A DNA stretch of 64,000 bases from Isoetes taiwanensis. Its lineage: Eukaryota; Streptophyta; Lycopodiopsida; Isoetales; Isoetaceae. A model generated the notes under the pieces. It ran no database searches. It had not been told where the DNA came from and worked only from the letters and a program-made list of their open reading frames with translations. Positions 1 to 10,959 of this stretch are shown piece by piece. Position 1 is the first letter of the stretch. Every line of letters starts with the position of its first letter. A program made the translations under genes and the position numbers. Location of the stretch: NCBI GenBank assembly GCA_021234155.1, contig JAJEKV010000028.1, positions 9,252,134 to 9,316,133 on the forward strand, given 5' to 3'.

Positions 1-67
1 CATTCGGAGGCAACACATTCAAAGGTTCTACATTGTCAAAGGTTAACTCTTCAACTATAGTCTTAGT

Positions 68-841
68 CTAGGAGATAAGGCATTCTGCCTGAGATTTGGA
101 AGGAGGAGGTAGGATATTCTGCACATCAGACAAGGATACAACAATTGGTAGAACCGGTATTATACTCTCTTGTGGATCAGGGACGGTTTTGCATGGAATT
201 TGATCAACTGGATTTGCAACATCAAGGGATTCAGTTGTAGGTGCTGGAATTTGGGCTTGATAAAGGACACGTTTTGTGGGCGAAAAATGCCTTTCATCAG
301 AATACAAGAAGGACCTCTGATCATTTGCATCAAATCCCTGTTTTCTATTCTCAAAATCAGTAAAACAAGCACCAGTAGAAGGGCATTCTATACACTTACC
401 TTTTGTTGTAAAGAGGTTTGCAATTGGTATGTGGTCTTCATCAGGTCCATCTGGTTCCACATCTGCCATCAAACCTTGTTCTACTTGTCTTTCCTTATCA
501 TTTGCATTAGGTTTAGATGGGTTTACAATGAAAATTTCTGTCTTCTTCTCTGTTTTTTCAAGGCTTGCATGGCTGTCTCCTGATTCTGCCACTAAAAATC
601 TCTCAATTTGGCCCCAATTTAATCGCATTCTATCTCCATCTGCCTCGAAATATACTTCAAACAACTTCTTTTTAGAATCATAACCTGCAATCTCCCCTGG
701 AAGAACAACTTCTTCTGCGAATTCAAGGTATTTTTCCCTTGCCCATTCTTCCCCAAATTCCAGGGCAGGAACCATGATCCTGCGTCCTGCTAAAACCTTA
801 AAAAAATCATCATCATGTACTCTTCTGCGTTGGCGTCTCAT
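68..841 (-). CDS. Unidentified protein with possible Tudor-like segment
   Basis: An open frame of 257 codons starts at an ATG at 841 and stops at 68. The N-terminus is basic (Arg/Lys-rich). At about residues 15-85 there is a segment with the feel of a small beta-barrel of the Tudor/Agenet type: a GRR turn, a GEIAGYDSKKKLFEVYF strand-turn-strand stretch, then an LNWGQIERFL end. The rest is acidic and low in hydrophobic residues, with a pair of cysteines (CIECP) near residue 152. No catalytic motif is visible. It may be a first exon, since it ends without a recognisable domain boundary and the gene could continue off the left edge. The Tudor-like reading is a resemblance only. Length and biased composition argue against chance, but it could equally belong to a transposon. 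Confidence 0.4.
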   Translation of the reverse strand: MRRQRRRVHDDDFFKVLAGRRIMVPALEFGEEWAREKYLEFAEEVVLPGEIAGYDSKKKLFEVYFEADGDRMRLNWGQIERFLVAESGDSHASLEKTEKKTEIFIVNPSKPNANDKERQVEQGLMADVEPDGPDEDHIPIANLFTTKGKCIECPSTGACFTDFENRKQGFDANDQRSFLYSDERHFSPTKRVLYQAQIPAPTTESLDVANPVDQIPCKTVPDPQESIIPVLPIVVSLSDVQNILPPPSKSQAECLIS

Positions 842-1385
842 TGCAACTGGAATGGGGTGAAATAGTGCAGGATTGGCTAAGAAAGAAATCGAAGATCATG
901 CAGGGGTCGGGTCTACAGCCAAACTCTGTTTCATAGAGTCACATTTGGGGAAGAAATGGCTAATTTGGGGCTTACATCCCAGCCGTTAAATCGTGATGAT
1001 GTGGCATCGCCCCAGCTGTCGGATCAAAAAGTGGAGGCCTCAGGTTCGTTCCCGCCACGCCAACTCTATCGGTGGTGGTTAGGGTCCGGATATTAGGGAA
1101 AACTTTTTCGCCAGATAAATGTTGGCGGGGAAAAATACTTCACGGACGGGAGAAGAAGAGGTTGAAAAAGGGCATTTTTGCCCTTTTTCAAATCATTGTA
1201 TCTTTTGGGATACTGGTCCAAAACCAATGAAACTTTCTAGGATCATTGGAGATCAAGTTAGCAACCATATCCAATTGTTAGAATTAAAAATTCTTAAAAA
1301 TGTTAAGAGAATTATGGGTTTAAGTGCTAGGGGGTCAGGTGGACCAATTCTGGTCCATGGACCAGGAATGGTCCCTGGGACCACT
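842..1385. other. Non-coding stretch upstream of the 68-841 ORF
   Basis: This would be the 5' flank of the minus-strand ORF ending at 841. It is more GC-rich than what follows (for example around 1000-1080). No promoter element can be singled out. The right-hand part (about 1300-1391) belongs to a transposon terminus described separately. No further coding signal is seen. Confidence 0.3.
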
Positions 1386-1395
1386 CTAGTGTTAA
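1300..1395. mobile_element. Solitary right terminus of the TTAA-flanked DNA element family
   Basis: The stretch ending CTAGTG followed by TTAA at 1386-1395 is clearly related to the right end of the element at 5620-8226. Both contain a 'tggtccatgga-ccaggaatggt' core and both end CTAGTG|TTAA. No matching left end (CACTAG with TTAA before it) was found in 1-1300, so this looks like a truncated copy. Confidence 0.5.
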
Positions 1396-1440
1396 TTGGT
1401 GCTCTAAAAACGGTTTATTGTGTACAAATTGGAAATATTA

Positions 1441-2067
1441 AATAGAATAGAATAAAATAAAAAAATTTAACGTCCACGGAGACCAATAGGTCATGGGACC
1501 CATACAATGGGCTAGTACAATCATTACTACTAGGATTAAAAAACCCCTGCCTCGAAAGGTTTTCAAGGGAAAAACCTTTGCAGTAATGATGATACTAGAC
1601 AAGCGGAGATAATGACTACTGAGGGCTCAGTAATTGCAGACGTTTATCTAGTCAAGAATGTATAATGCCAAGTCATGCACAGATGGTGCTCTGAGAAGTT
1701 GTGGAAGCGTGGAATGGAATGCTAAGGTCAAAAAATGATTCCGGACTATCTCAAAAGCAGGGCAACTCAGAAGAGTATGGCTTTCATCTTCAATAACCTG
1801 TAACTGGCAACAGGCACATAGTCTCGCTTCTCGCGGCAATTGCGGCCGCTCCCATCTACCTGTCTCAATCCGTAGCCTGTGGGACCCCGTGCGAATTGAT
1901 GCAATAGCTACAAGCTTGTTCCTAGATAATGAAGCAAGCAAATAAGCTTGGGGCCCTGGTGCCAAGGTGGGATTTATGTGTGCATGATAATAAGAAAAAC
2001 TAATTTGGCAGTACCAGACAATCGCTTGAAAAAGAAACTGGTAAGAAATGCACACCATAGTAAACAC
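1441..2067 (-). pseudogene. 5'-truncated LINE: C-terminus of ORF2 and 3' UTR (copy A)
   Basis: On the minus strand, 2067-1648 encodes the C-terminal end of a non-LTR retrotransposon ORF2. It has a run of the type RTGSHRLRIETGRW followed by a zinc-binding CCHC array (LCACC, then ESHTLLSC), the usual cysteine-histidine knuckle after the RT domain. The reading frame ends at 1648. About 190 bases of 3' UTR follow, including a block near 1545-1585 that is shared with LINE copy C, then a conserved 3' terminus (gggtcccat...ccgtggacgtt, about 1470-1500). The element ends in a short AATAG-type tandem tail at 1441-1461. The RT and endonuclease domains are missing, as expected from 5' truncation during target-primed reverse transcription. 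The left (5') limit is uncertain. Confidence 0.7.
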
Positions 2068-2395
2068 ATGTTTTTAATGTGCCTATTTTGAAAGTGATAA
2101 AGAGACCAATATACAGATTCAAATGTAGCATTAAATACTCTTTGAAACTAGAGTAAAGTTACTCAAAAAAACACATGTTTTGTTCCAATTAAGTCAAAGC
2201 AATCTAGGAATTTTGATATTGCTCTCTTGTAGTTCGTACCCCACAGAGAAAAATAATCACTAAACATTCAATTAGAGAAATAATAAACATTTTGAGTTGA
2301 GAATGCTATATGGTCATCTTGTCTGGCCATTCTACACAATATTAGAGGGAAAAACAAACTAAGCTACCTATGTGTGCATAGCCAAGACCTTGAAT
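2068..2395. other. No identifiable feature
   Basis: AT-rich sequence between LINE copy A and the fold-back element. It has no ORF of note and no repeat signature that I could see. Confidence 0.3.
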
Positions 2396-2398
2396 TTT

Positions 2399-2587
2399 AG
2401 GTTTTGCCTATGCTCGCATAGGAAGAGAGAGCTTCTTTTTTACGGTTTGTGTATGCGTGCATAGAAAGGCAAAGAATGTTTTTATGGTTTTGTCTATGCT
2501 GCGCATAAAAGAGGAGGAAAAACTCCCTCCCTGGCGTGTAGACAAGCCGTAAAAAAAATCTCTTCCTATCGTGCATAGGCAAAACCC
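2399..2587. repeat. Small fold-back (inverted-repeat) element
   Basis: The left arm (aggttttgcctatgc...ataggaagaga...ttttttacgg) and the right arm (ccgtaaaaaaa...tcttcctat...gcataggcaaaacc) are imperfect reverse complements across about 45 bases each. The element would fold into a long hairpin of roughly 190 bases. There is no coding capacity. It resembles a MITE or fold-back element; no target duplication was established. Confidence 0.5.
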
Positions 2588-2599
2588 AAAACCTACGGT

Positions 2600-2895
2600 T
2601 TAGCTGCTTGCCATTTACTTGTGCGTAGAGTTTATCTTGCAAGGGTACTATTCGGCATCCTTTTCCTGCCTCAAGAAAATAAATTTTATTGCCAAAATGC
2701 GCTTGTTTTTTAATCCTGTCAGTAATACGCTTGCTGCTCTCTTTTTGTTTGGGTCCCATAGGCCAATTTGTCTCCGTGGACGTTAAAAACCTATTCTATT
2801 CTATTCTATTCTATTCTATTCTATTCTATTCTATTCTATTCTATTCTATTCTATTCTATTCTATTCTATTCTATTCTATTCTATTCTATTCTATT
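2600..2895 (+). mobile_element. LINE 3' end with pentanucleotide tail (copy B)
   Basis: This is a plus-strand copy of the 3' terminus shared by the LINEs here: gggtcccataggcc at about 2752, then tctccgtggacgttaaaaa to 2790. It is followed by 21 exact copies of CTATT (2791-2895). The tail sits where the NB-ARC reading frame on the minus strand breaks off at about 2897, so the LINE appears to have inserted into, or to bound, the resistance-gene remnant. The upstream limit is unclear. Confidence 0.65.
2791..2895. repeat. (CTATT)21 microsatellite, LINE tail
   Basis: Twenty-one uninterrupted pentanucleotide repeats directly follow the conserved LINE 3' end. This is read as the element's repeated tail, possibly expanded after insertion. 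Confidence 0.9.
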
Positions 2896-2896
2896 A

Positions 2897-4669
2897 AATT
2901 TATGCTTGGATGGTTGTGCACCAAATGAGAGAGGAACGTCTTGCCAAATCCACTAGGCCCCCAGATTCCCAACCTGGCAATAATAGATGCATCATCTACA
3001 AGCATTTCAACAAGATATGCTACATAATCCTCTGTACCGACAATAAAATTTGGCAATTTATGAGGTTTTTGAGGTGCAACAGCGTTTATCTGCGAGGAAT
3101 GGGCAGGATAAAAATGAATGATATCTGTAATATCTTTGACGCACCTTATACGTTGTGAATGTTGCCCTACTAAGGGCCATTTCCCACTCGCCATTAAGTT
3201 AAGTTAATTTAACCAGTTGGTTATCTTTTAAGTTAACCGAAAAGAGATTATGCTTTCCCATTAAGGTCGTTAAGTTAAGACTAACTTAACGGATTATGAA
3301 GATATACATTCCCACTAGACTTGTTAGGGATCACTTAGGTTAAATTCAAAAAATCAACTTAACCTAACATTTACAATGAGTTGATGTTTCACACTAGTAG
3401 TTAAGAGGCTTTGTTAGTTTAGAGATAACTAAGTCCATTTCCCACTTTAGTTAAGAGATGCCATTAAGTTAAAGATATCTAAAGTATTTCTTAGTTGTTG
3501 AAACCAACAATCCATGAAGAGATACAAGGTTTATTTTCGATCTCTTCTCTTTCTATATTTTCGATATTCTTTATCTGTCTCTATTTTTTCTCTCTCTGTA
3601 TTTCTCTATTTTTTAACCTTAATTTGGATGTCTCATTATTTTTAGTGGGTGTCACATTTTTCTTGGCATTGGAAAAACCGTAGGTACGCTCCTAAAAAAA
3701 TAATCTAAAAATGTTTCCACTATCGAAAAAAGAACTACAAATTCTAGTCATTAGATGTTCAAATATGCCCAAAATATGCTCTAAGGTGCGAAAACTACCC
3801 TAGATTCAATTCGATTCTAATGAATTGTCCCTTGAGCGGAGGAAATCGAAAAAGCTTTTGATCCTCAAGCTACTCTAGCTGTTCAAAGAGATGAAATAAG
3901 CCATTTTCATATAAAAAATAATAATAATAACCTAACTAGATTGTTATCCCTTTCTCACTTAACAGTTAGGTTAAGTTAGTTCTTAACCGAGTTAAGTGTA
4001 CCTTTCCTGGGCCACTTAACTTCTAGTTTAAAATAAGGGGTCCAGTTAAAGTTTTAACTTAACTTAACTTAACTATTATCAGTATGAAAGTGACCTGGTT
4101 AAGTTAACCATAGTTAAAATTTAACTAAGTCCTAACCTAACTGGTAGTAACTTAAATGCTAGTGTGAAAGCAAGTTTCCGTTATTTACCCTATTTAACCT
4201 AACCTAACCTAACTGCCAGTGGGAATTGACCCTAAATCGTTGATTTGCTGCATAATTCTGAGTGCCCGACGGCTAAACTGTATGCTGTCAAATGAGACAC
4301 AAATGCTCTTTTTGAGGAGAATGATTCAAAACAATAAGGCATCATATAGTCTGCTGCTTACCGGAAACGAGTTGTAGAATAGCGCTGAAGAAGCACATTG
4401 TCATCGTCTAGAACCATTCGAAGTTCCTATTGCAAGCGTGCTGCAGGTAGGAGTACTCATGCAGATTCATTTTGTGTTGTGTCCTGTAATGCAGTCTCTA
4501 CCCCTTGAAGAAAAGGTTTCAGATTTTCCAATGCCTTCTCTAGATCTTCTTTATACTTCTTACAAAAAATTGTGTGATTAATAGGGCTTATAAGAAACTC
4601 TCGTACTACAAAACCAACGCATGTGTTCACAGCAACACCAACCCCTGCCTGGAGGAATGCATCTGCCAT
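2897..4669 (-). pseudogene. RPW8-type NB-ARC resistance gene, 5' fragment, disrupted
   Basis: The minus strand starts at 4669 with a short N-terminal region (MADAFLQAGVGVAVNT..., then EDLEKALENLKPFL) of the kind seen in RPW8/coiled-coil domains of plant NLR immune receptors. After stop codons at about 4456 and 4425, coding resumes to a possible splice donor near 4361. A later exon from about 4290 runs to 2897 and contains a P-loop of the form GIWGPSGFGKT, the nucleotide-binding Walker A of an NB-ARC ATPase, preceded by a PNFIVG-type motif. That exon is split by a Harbinger-type element (3174-4232), and the gene is cut off after LVHNHPSIN by LINE copy B. The rest of NB-ARC and any leucine-rich repeats are absent. 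As part of an intact receptor it would bind ATP and signal in immunity; here it is dead. Confidence 0.65.
3174..4232. mobile_element. PIF/Harbinger-type (Tourist-like) non-autonomous element
   Basis: Terminal inverted repeats begin GGGCCATTTCCCACT on the left and, read inward from the right, GGGTCAATTCCCACT. They are flanked by the 3-bp duplication TAA (3171-3173 and 4233-4235). A three-base T-A-rich duplication with GGG-starting ends fits PIF/Harbinger. The interior is non-coding and full of GTTAAGTTAA-type subterminal motifs in both orientations. It lies inside an NB-ARC exon. Removing it with one TAA leaves a continuous frame on the minus strand (…INDL|VGQHSQR…), which confirms the boundaries. 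Confidence 0.8.
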
Positions 4670-5145
4670 TCTAAACTGCTAAATTATTTCTTCATTCAGT
4701 CCTTCAATGTATGACATTTTAAAAGACCCTTGTCTTGCGTCTCTTTCGTGGACGTATACGTCGAAGTATATAGTCCAAGATAAAGGTAAATGGAATAAAA
4801 TAATTTTGTGGTCACCCCGTTGATTTTATTCTTTTATCTAGACTAACTTTTGTCAACAATCATGGCCATCCGACCACAAATGTAAGTTTCCACCAAAACT
4901 AGCTTTTGTCAACAATCATGGCTATCCGACCACAAATGCAAGTTTCCAGCAATGGAAGTTTTTTTTACTGCTCAAAGCGAATGTAACAAGATCTTCCTCC
5001 TGAGCAGTCTGCTCTCCTCTGGTAAGTCGTTCACAGGCGCTCAGGATTAATGACAAAGTTCATTCCTTTAAGCCAGCCGTCAGCCCGCTTTGTCCAGTTT
5101 GCAAAGCCATGCTTGAATCGATAATGTGGGCACGATGAAGACTGT
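4670..5145. other. Non-coding flank with a 56-bp tandem duplication
   Basis: This is the upstream region of the NLR fragment. A block at 4842-4893 (actaacttttgtcaacaatc...) is repeated at 4898-4949 with a few changes, a period of 56 bases. No ORF is convincing. The left host flank of the CACTA element ends here with its TAT duplication (5146-5148). Confidence 0.6.
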
Positions 5146-5148
5146 TAT

Positions 5149-5176
5149 CACTACAAGAGGATGGGGGTATAGTGTC
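5149..5176 (+). repeat. CACTA left terminal inverted repeat
   Basis: Starts CACTACAAGAG and ends with TATAGTGTC. It pairs with 17664-17692 with a small mismatched and gapped centre. Confidence 0.85.
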
Positions 5177-5340
5177 AACCCTTGTGACAAGTCCTAGATG
5201 TAGTGACAAATTTGTGTCGAATACTACTATCTTGACACAAAGTGCTTGTGTTGTGTCAACATTGTGTCTACTGCATAGTGTCAAATCTTTTGTCAAAGCA
5301 ATGACATCCTTTTGTCAACTTTCTATCGCATGTTAAGTAG
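5177..5340. repeat. CACTA left subterminal repeats
   Basis: TGTGTC/GACACA and TTGTCAA motifs recur in both orientations within about 160 bases of the terminus. In CACTA elements such motifs bind the element's own DNA-binding protein. Confidence 0.6.
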
Positions 5341-5619
5341 GTCATTGCAACAACTTTTGAACAATATTTAAGCCAAGTTGTGCCAACTTTTTCTTAACTT
5401 ATAACAAACGATTATCCAAAATTTCATCTAATATTTTAACGGAACTTTGAGGAGCATTTTGTCAACTTTATATTGCAATTTAAGTGGGTTGTTGCAACAA
5501 TTTTTTAACAAATTTATAACTCCATCATTATAACTTTTCTATGAGATTTATAACATAGTGCCATCCAATTTGTATCTAATATATTAGTAGAATTGAGTTT
5601 GGTATTCATATATCATTAA

Positions 5620-8226
5620 CACTAGACCTGTCCCATGATGGACCATTAAAGGGCATTTTGAAGGTTTACAAAAAAAATCATATAAAATCAAGGGCACAAA
5701 AACTGGCCAAAGCCTTTCTAGGAGTTCACATATGGCAGTTATGGTTCACATAAAAAATACACAAAAATGTATCAGCTCCCGTTCTTGTGAGTTATGCACT
5801 AGCAAACCCAAGGGGGTCAAGTACCAAAAGCTTCATGTTCACACAAAGTAAAACTGTCTTAACGAAAAGATTTTTTTGATTTTTTTGGTTATAGTGTGAT
5901 TTTTCTACACGAGATATAGAGCAAGACACAAAAAACCGCATCTCAATCCGAAGTCTGTGAAGGAAGATATAGCCATTTAAATATGACAGGGTCAGAACTG
6001 TCTTCTGCTTTCTGAGAACTAGTACTGGTTCCCTAAAAGCAGTTGTGGTATAAAAACAACAACTTTTGGAAGAAGATAAATTTTGAGCTCAAATTTGGCA
6101 TATAAGTAGTTCACGAGGTCCTCCATCCTAGAAAAATGTTTGTTGAGTTTGAATTTGATGTTTTGACTTTTACTTCTAATTTTAATTTTAGGGAATTTAT
6201 ACAAATGGGTAACATTGATATATATGACTCTAGGTTGTCCTCCAAAAAATCACATTATGAATCGTGAAAAGAGTAAAAGACATGGTAAATAAAATTCAAA
6301 AACGATTTCTGTACCTGCCCATTACTGGTCCATAGTCCATTTAAAAATCAATAATATACTTATGTTAGTCCATCTCACGTTGAGTTTTGGGACATGAGTA
6401 GCTCCTGAACCACTTTGTTCACAAAAAATATCTGTTGGTCATTATCTTGAGGATTGTATTAAAATAAATAGCATCAATTATATTATGTCTTCCATGTTTA
6501 TTCTAGATTTGTGCCTTAAAGGTGTGACTTTACAAAATCACATCCTCGAAGTATCTCATATCAAGAAACAAATGCAAAAAGAACCAAGGAAAAATATGAA
6601 AAACTTTTTCTATAAAACATCAAGATAGACTGCTGTCTGCAGTTTAGTTGCAGACCATCATTGGTCCAAATGATTGAAAGTTTAAAAATCAATAATGGCA
6701 TCACTTTAATCAATTTTGATCTCAACTTTCGCATATAGTTTACTTGTATGGTTCTCTGTAGGAGAAAATTAGTTGACTATGTGAGCTTGCGTATTTTAAG
6801 GGTAAGATTGAAGTACAAAGAATTGAGAATTTATGAGGTACTTATGACCAATTGAACCTACATGGACCTCCACTTACACCTTTCAAAAATAATGTGATCG
6901 AAGCTAAAAAGCCATAGTATCATTCTATGGGGCAAAATGGATAAGGCTAGTGAGAGATATATGCTCTATACAATTGGTCTCATGGACCATAAATGGTGAT
7001 GCATGCTTATATAAATTAAAACCTTAGAAATAACATGTGTACTTTAACATGCAACTAGAGATTTATATTGCCAAGAAAGGTACGCATCCATGAAAAATAT
7101 ATACATGAAAGATAACCTACATGTAACATTATTCTACTTAGATGACAATGCTTTATAGCAGCAACACAGATATAAAGTTTATGCTAGTAAGAAATAAACA
7201 GATTTCTTCGTATTTTTTTTCAATAAGGACATACAACCTATATAAGAGATCTCCATATAAGTCAATGTTCACATTTTCAACTATTTTATACGCTTATATG
7301 GGGAAAGGTAGTGTCTCTTCCATGAACTAAAGAAACATACATATAATGTCATATGGTCTAATTACATATTGTCATGGCTAAACTTCACAACATTCACTTA
7401 ATTCATCAATAAACATCACTAACTATGACCATTGTGGAGTTTTGGAGCTATAATTGTGGAGTTAACTCAACTTTTATACTCTAGTGTGTTAATCCTGCAG
7501 CTGTACATCATGTTTTAATCCCAAAAATTGCATGGTTACACTCTAGTTACCCTATATGTAAGTTGATAAGAGTTATATTCTATGTAGATATAAGTAGAAT
7601 GCATCACTTATTACCCTCATGGTATTATGGATGGTTGTTATTTGAGCATTGTAACATATACTTGTGTCCTGAATTCTGTATCGTAGATTCTTTTAGTAAA
7701 TTGTGAGGTTAAAATGACTTATGAACACTCCAAAAAATCATAAGACTATAGCTCGTATAGTTAGCAACTCATGGCCACAAGAATTAAGTTAAAACTTGTT
7801 ATAATAAGAGAGAAATAATTCTCGAACCTCAAGCAGCTTTTATGACCAAAATAGGGTTTGGCGGCTTTCACCAATGTCAGATGATAGCAAGAAAACATGG
7901 GAACATAAAACTCAATGTGTTCTATGATAAACAGGCAAATACCTCCAACTTTAGCACTTTATGCTAGAAAAATTGAAGAAGGCAGTTCTGGACTGGTGCA
8001 GAAACTGCCAAATTCTCTAATGTTTGAGCAATCACCACAAGATAAAGGTGACCCCATTGGTCTTCAAATTCTCAGATATCATTAAGAAACAAGTGAAGAC
8101 TCAAATGGTGGCGGTATAGTTCAAAATCGAAATTTCTGTTATGAGTTACATGGGTTTAAGTGGCAGAGGTCATGTGGGCCAGTTCTGGTCCATGGATCAG
8201 GAATGGTTCCAGAGACAGGTCTAGTG
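5620..8226. mobile_element. Non-autonomous DNA element nested in CACTA, TTAA-flanked
   Basis: The left end CACTAGACCTGTC (5620) and the right end GACAGGTCTAGTG (8226) are perfect 13-base inverted repeats. Both are bordered by TTAA (5616-5619 and 8227-8230). TTAA is a palindrome, so it could be a 4-bp target duplication, as in piggyBac, or an extension of the repeat to 17 bases. The CACT start would suggest CACTA, but the 3-bp flanks do not match (TAA versus TTA). The 2.6-kb interior is AT-rich without a credible ORF. A second right end of the family lies at about 1300-1395. Confidence 0.65.
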
Positions 8227-8582
8227 TTAAAGATTTACTATTGCGCTAAGGAATGTTACTTGATAGAAAGACTGATCTGGACATGGTCAGATGAAGGGGA
8301 ATAGATAATGGTGAAGGGTACATGACAACTTGAACAAGGGAGCAAATTTATAGGAAGATAAAAAACAATACTCAATACCAAATGATCTATACCATAGTAG
8401 TCATAGCAATAATCATTAAGATCGTTCTCAATATCCTCTACCTCATCCTCATCTAGATATAAACAAAGAGCCAAATTCCTAATTGCTTCGGATGGATCAT
8501 GTGCATGTTCGGTAATCTCTTCGTCTTCCATATAATCCTCATTATGTCCAGCAATGTGAATTGGCGAATTGAATGGAGATCT

Positions 8583-8900
8583 GAGCACATAATTCACTTC
8601 TTTATCAACTTCCTCTCTATTGAGCCACGACATCGATGCGGATCTTTGGGATCCTTCGAGGAGGTTATGGACATGCGAGATCCGGGCACACACTTGACAT
8701 GTATATATACATTGATGTATACTTGTACAGTTTGACAGCATTCTTATTACTGCCATGGTTTTTCCCTCGAAAACCCTTCGGGGCGGGGGTTTTTTAACCC
8801 GGGCAGTAATAAGTTTGCTGCGCTCCTTATGGGTCCCATAGGCCGATTGGCCTCAGTGGACGATAAAAAATCATTCTCATTCTCATTCTCATTCTTTGTG
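8583..8900 (+). mobile_element. 5'-truncated LINE copy C inside the Tnp2 gene
   Basis: This plus-strand LINE fragment shares the block ggtttttccc-tcgaaaacc-ttcg-ggc-gggg with copy A, then the terminus gggtcccataggcc...cagtggacgataaaa. It ends in a CATTCT-type tail (about 8871-8895). A GAATGGAGAT duplication occurs at 8571-8580 and 8911-8920, within a longer degenerate match that starts at tgtgaa on both sides. This fits a target-site duplication now diverged. The Tnp2 acidic tail reads SPF on both sides of it. Confidence 0.65.
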
Positions 8901-9506
8901 AAAGTTCTATGAATGGAGATTCTAAAGGAACATGTTCATCAGTATCATCCTCAAGCAAACCACCTTCGAGATAACCTTCTCCCATATATGCACTCTCCTC
9001 TTCAATATTGATGCCAATTTCTTCCATTTCTCCTTCTTCTGCTTCATGCAATAATGGGTCATCGCCCTTGCCGCCGCCACAATCATCATCATCAGTAGCA
9101 GCAACAACAGCATCATCATCATTAGCATCATTATTAGCATGAATGTCATGGGAGAGCCCTTCCATATTATTTTCAGCTACGGATAGATCAATTACATGCC
9201 GGGGCTCTTGGTTGACAATGTATGACAATCCACTAGTTTGTCTCATTAGGATTCTCATTGAAAATATATGCTTTCGACGACTTGGAAAAACAAAAGGTTC
9301 CTTCATTTCAGCCAATACCTTTGAAGAATCCACTTACGGAAAATCGATGGATGAGTCCTAAGCTGTCTTACCCACGACCTCGTATACAACTTTGAACCAT
9401 CGTGCCTTCAAGACATTTACCGCGAAAAGCTACGATAATCCAACTCAATAATATCTGTTAAGATTCCCATGTAATTCAAGTTACTCTCAAGAAGGTTGCG
9501 ATCCCT

Positions 9507-9593
9507 ATTGCTAGATTGACTTTTTTGTTCAAATTCTGAGCTGATCCCTTATTGCTAGATTGACTTTTTTGTTCAAATTCTGAGCTGATCCCT
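9507..9593. repeat. 44-bp perfect tandem duplication
   Basis: The stretch attgctagattgactttttt... to tgatccct occurs at 9507-9550 and again, with no change, at 9551-9593. It lies in the Tnp2 remnant and shifts its frame. Confidence 0.85.
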
Positions 9594-10959
9594 GAATCAA
9601 ATGTAACTCTACACTTATCAACACCATGGATGCGAAAATGTTGCCCATATGCCCACATTGAGGAATAATATCGTGCCTAGACCAAAATAATAATACTTAT
9701 GAGTAACATGTAGCATGAAGAGAATGGAACTTAGGATTAAAGATTTATAATATTATACCTTTTTGCTACAACCAAGGGCAAGCTCATAATCGTCATCCGG
9801 AATAACTTGGCCATGATCTCTAGCTTCGTCCATATGAGCCAACAACCATGCATTATCCATAGCATCTGGAATAGAGTGGCCTATTGATCGCCCTGTTGAT
9901 CTCTGTGCATCCTCCTTAGCAGTTTCATACAAATCCCTCCATGGTGCTAAACTTGCAGAAGTATTAAGAACAAATGTGCTTACTGCAAGAAGCATGTCAT
10001 CACTCAGACTTCGCTCTACTCCATTACCCTATAATACTTCTGAAGTAATCTCTTTGGGCTCTTCAGTCTCCCACAATTTAGGACCTTCAGGATGGCATGC
10101 GATAGTGGCATCATTTAGATAAAACAGTGTCTCTTGCACAAGATGGCCACACACCATCAACTCCTAGCCCGAGCCTAATATTGCGAGGTTCCAATGCAAA
10201 TATGGGCCACTTCTCTTCAATCTATTTCCACAAGGCTCCATCTGCGGGGATTCTCATTTTTCCATCAGTGCTACGATGACGTGCATGATAATCCATGAGT
10301 TCTGCAAGTGATGATGATCGGAACATACGATGAAGGCGAGGGATTATAGGCATGTGCCGTAATACCTTTCTTGCCACCTTTGTTTTCTCCCTTCTTCATA
10401 TCGTGCTTCCTTGCATTTTGGACACGATTTCTCATTTGCATAGTCTTTGCGAAATAACACACAATCATTAATGCATGCATGCACAACGTTATACTCCAAT
10501 CCGAAAGAACGTAATAACTCTCTAGCCTCTCGCCGAGATTTTGGAAGACAATGTCCATCTGGCAATATCTTACTAAGCAAGCTATAAAAATTTAAGTAGT
10601 CATACTTCTGTAATTTCCGCATCCCCAAACAAAAGAATGACTTGCCTATACATACCTGAAAACTTTGTGTTGGAGATTTAGGATCAACATGCATGTTGCA
10701 AGACGAGAAACACGGGCATTAGGGAACAATGGTTTGCTTGCCTCATTATTGAGATATGTTGCCTTTTCCCTATATCCACATCACCCATATGCTCACCATC
10801 GTACCTTTTGCCACCACTGCTTTGTTCATTTGTTGGAAGAAAAAAAGCTTTGTTCATTTGCATAAGGTAGAAAAGCAAAGCTATTAATATGTTGTTGTGA
10901 CAAATACTATCCACAAAAGCAGAAGGATATATTTATTAGATTTAACAAAAAGAAATCTA

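Larger units (their letters stand above)
8231..10694 (-). pseudogene. CACTA transposase Tnp2, decayed
   Basis: Read on the minus strand from 10694, the Tnp2 core is recognisable. It has a KYDYLNFYSLLSKILPDG segment, then LPKSRREARELLRSFGLEY, then HACINDCVLFRKDY with CPKC, all typical of the transposase family tnp2. After a frameshift near 10400 come RLHRMFRSSS, MDYHARHRSTDGKMRIPADG and PRNIRLGLGVDGV (about 10330-10150), the usual next block. Further on, 9658-9560 (YGQHFRI...VTFDSG) and 9333-9180 (EPFVFPSRRKHIF... then PRHVID) match the DUF4216-like C-terminal part. An acidic tail follows. There are stops and shifts throughout, and a LINE is inserted in the acidic tail. The catalytic middle between 10130 and 9700 is poorly preserved. 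Confidence 0.65.

Noticed and set aside
2768-2956. Repetitive plus-strand frames over the CTATT microsatellite
   Set aside because: Translation of a simple repeat, not a gene.
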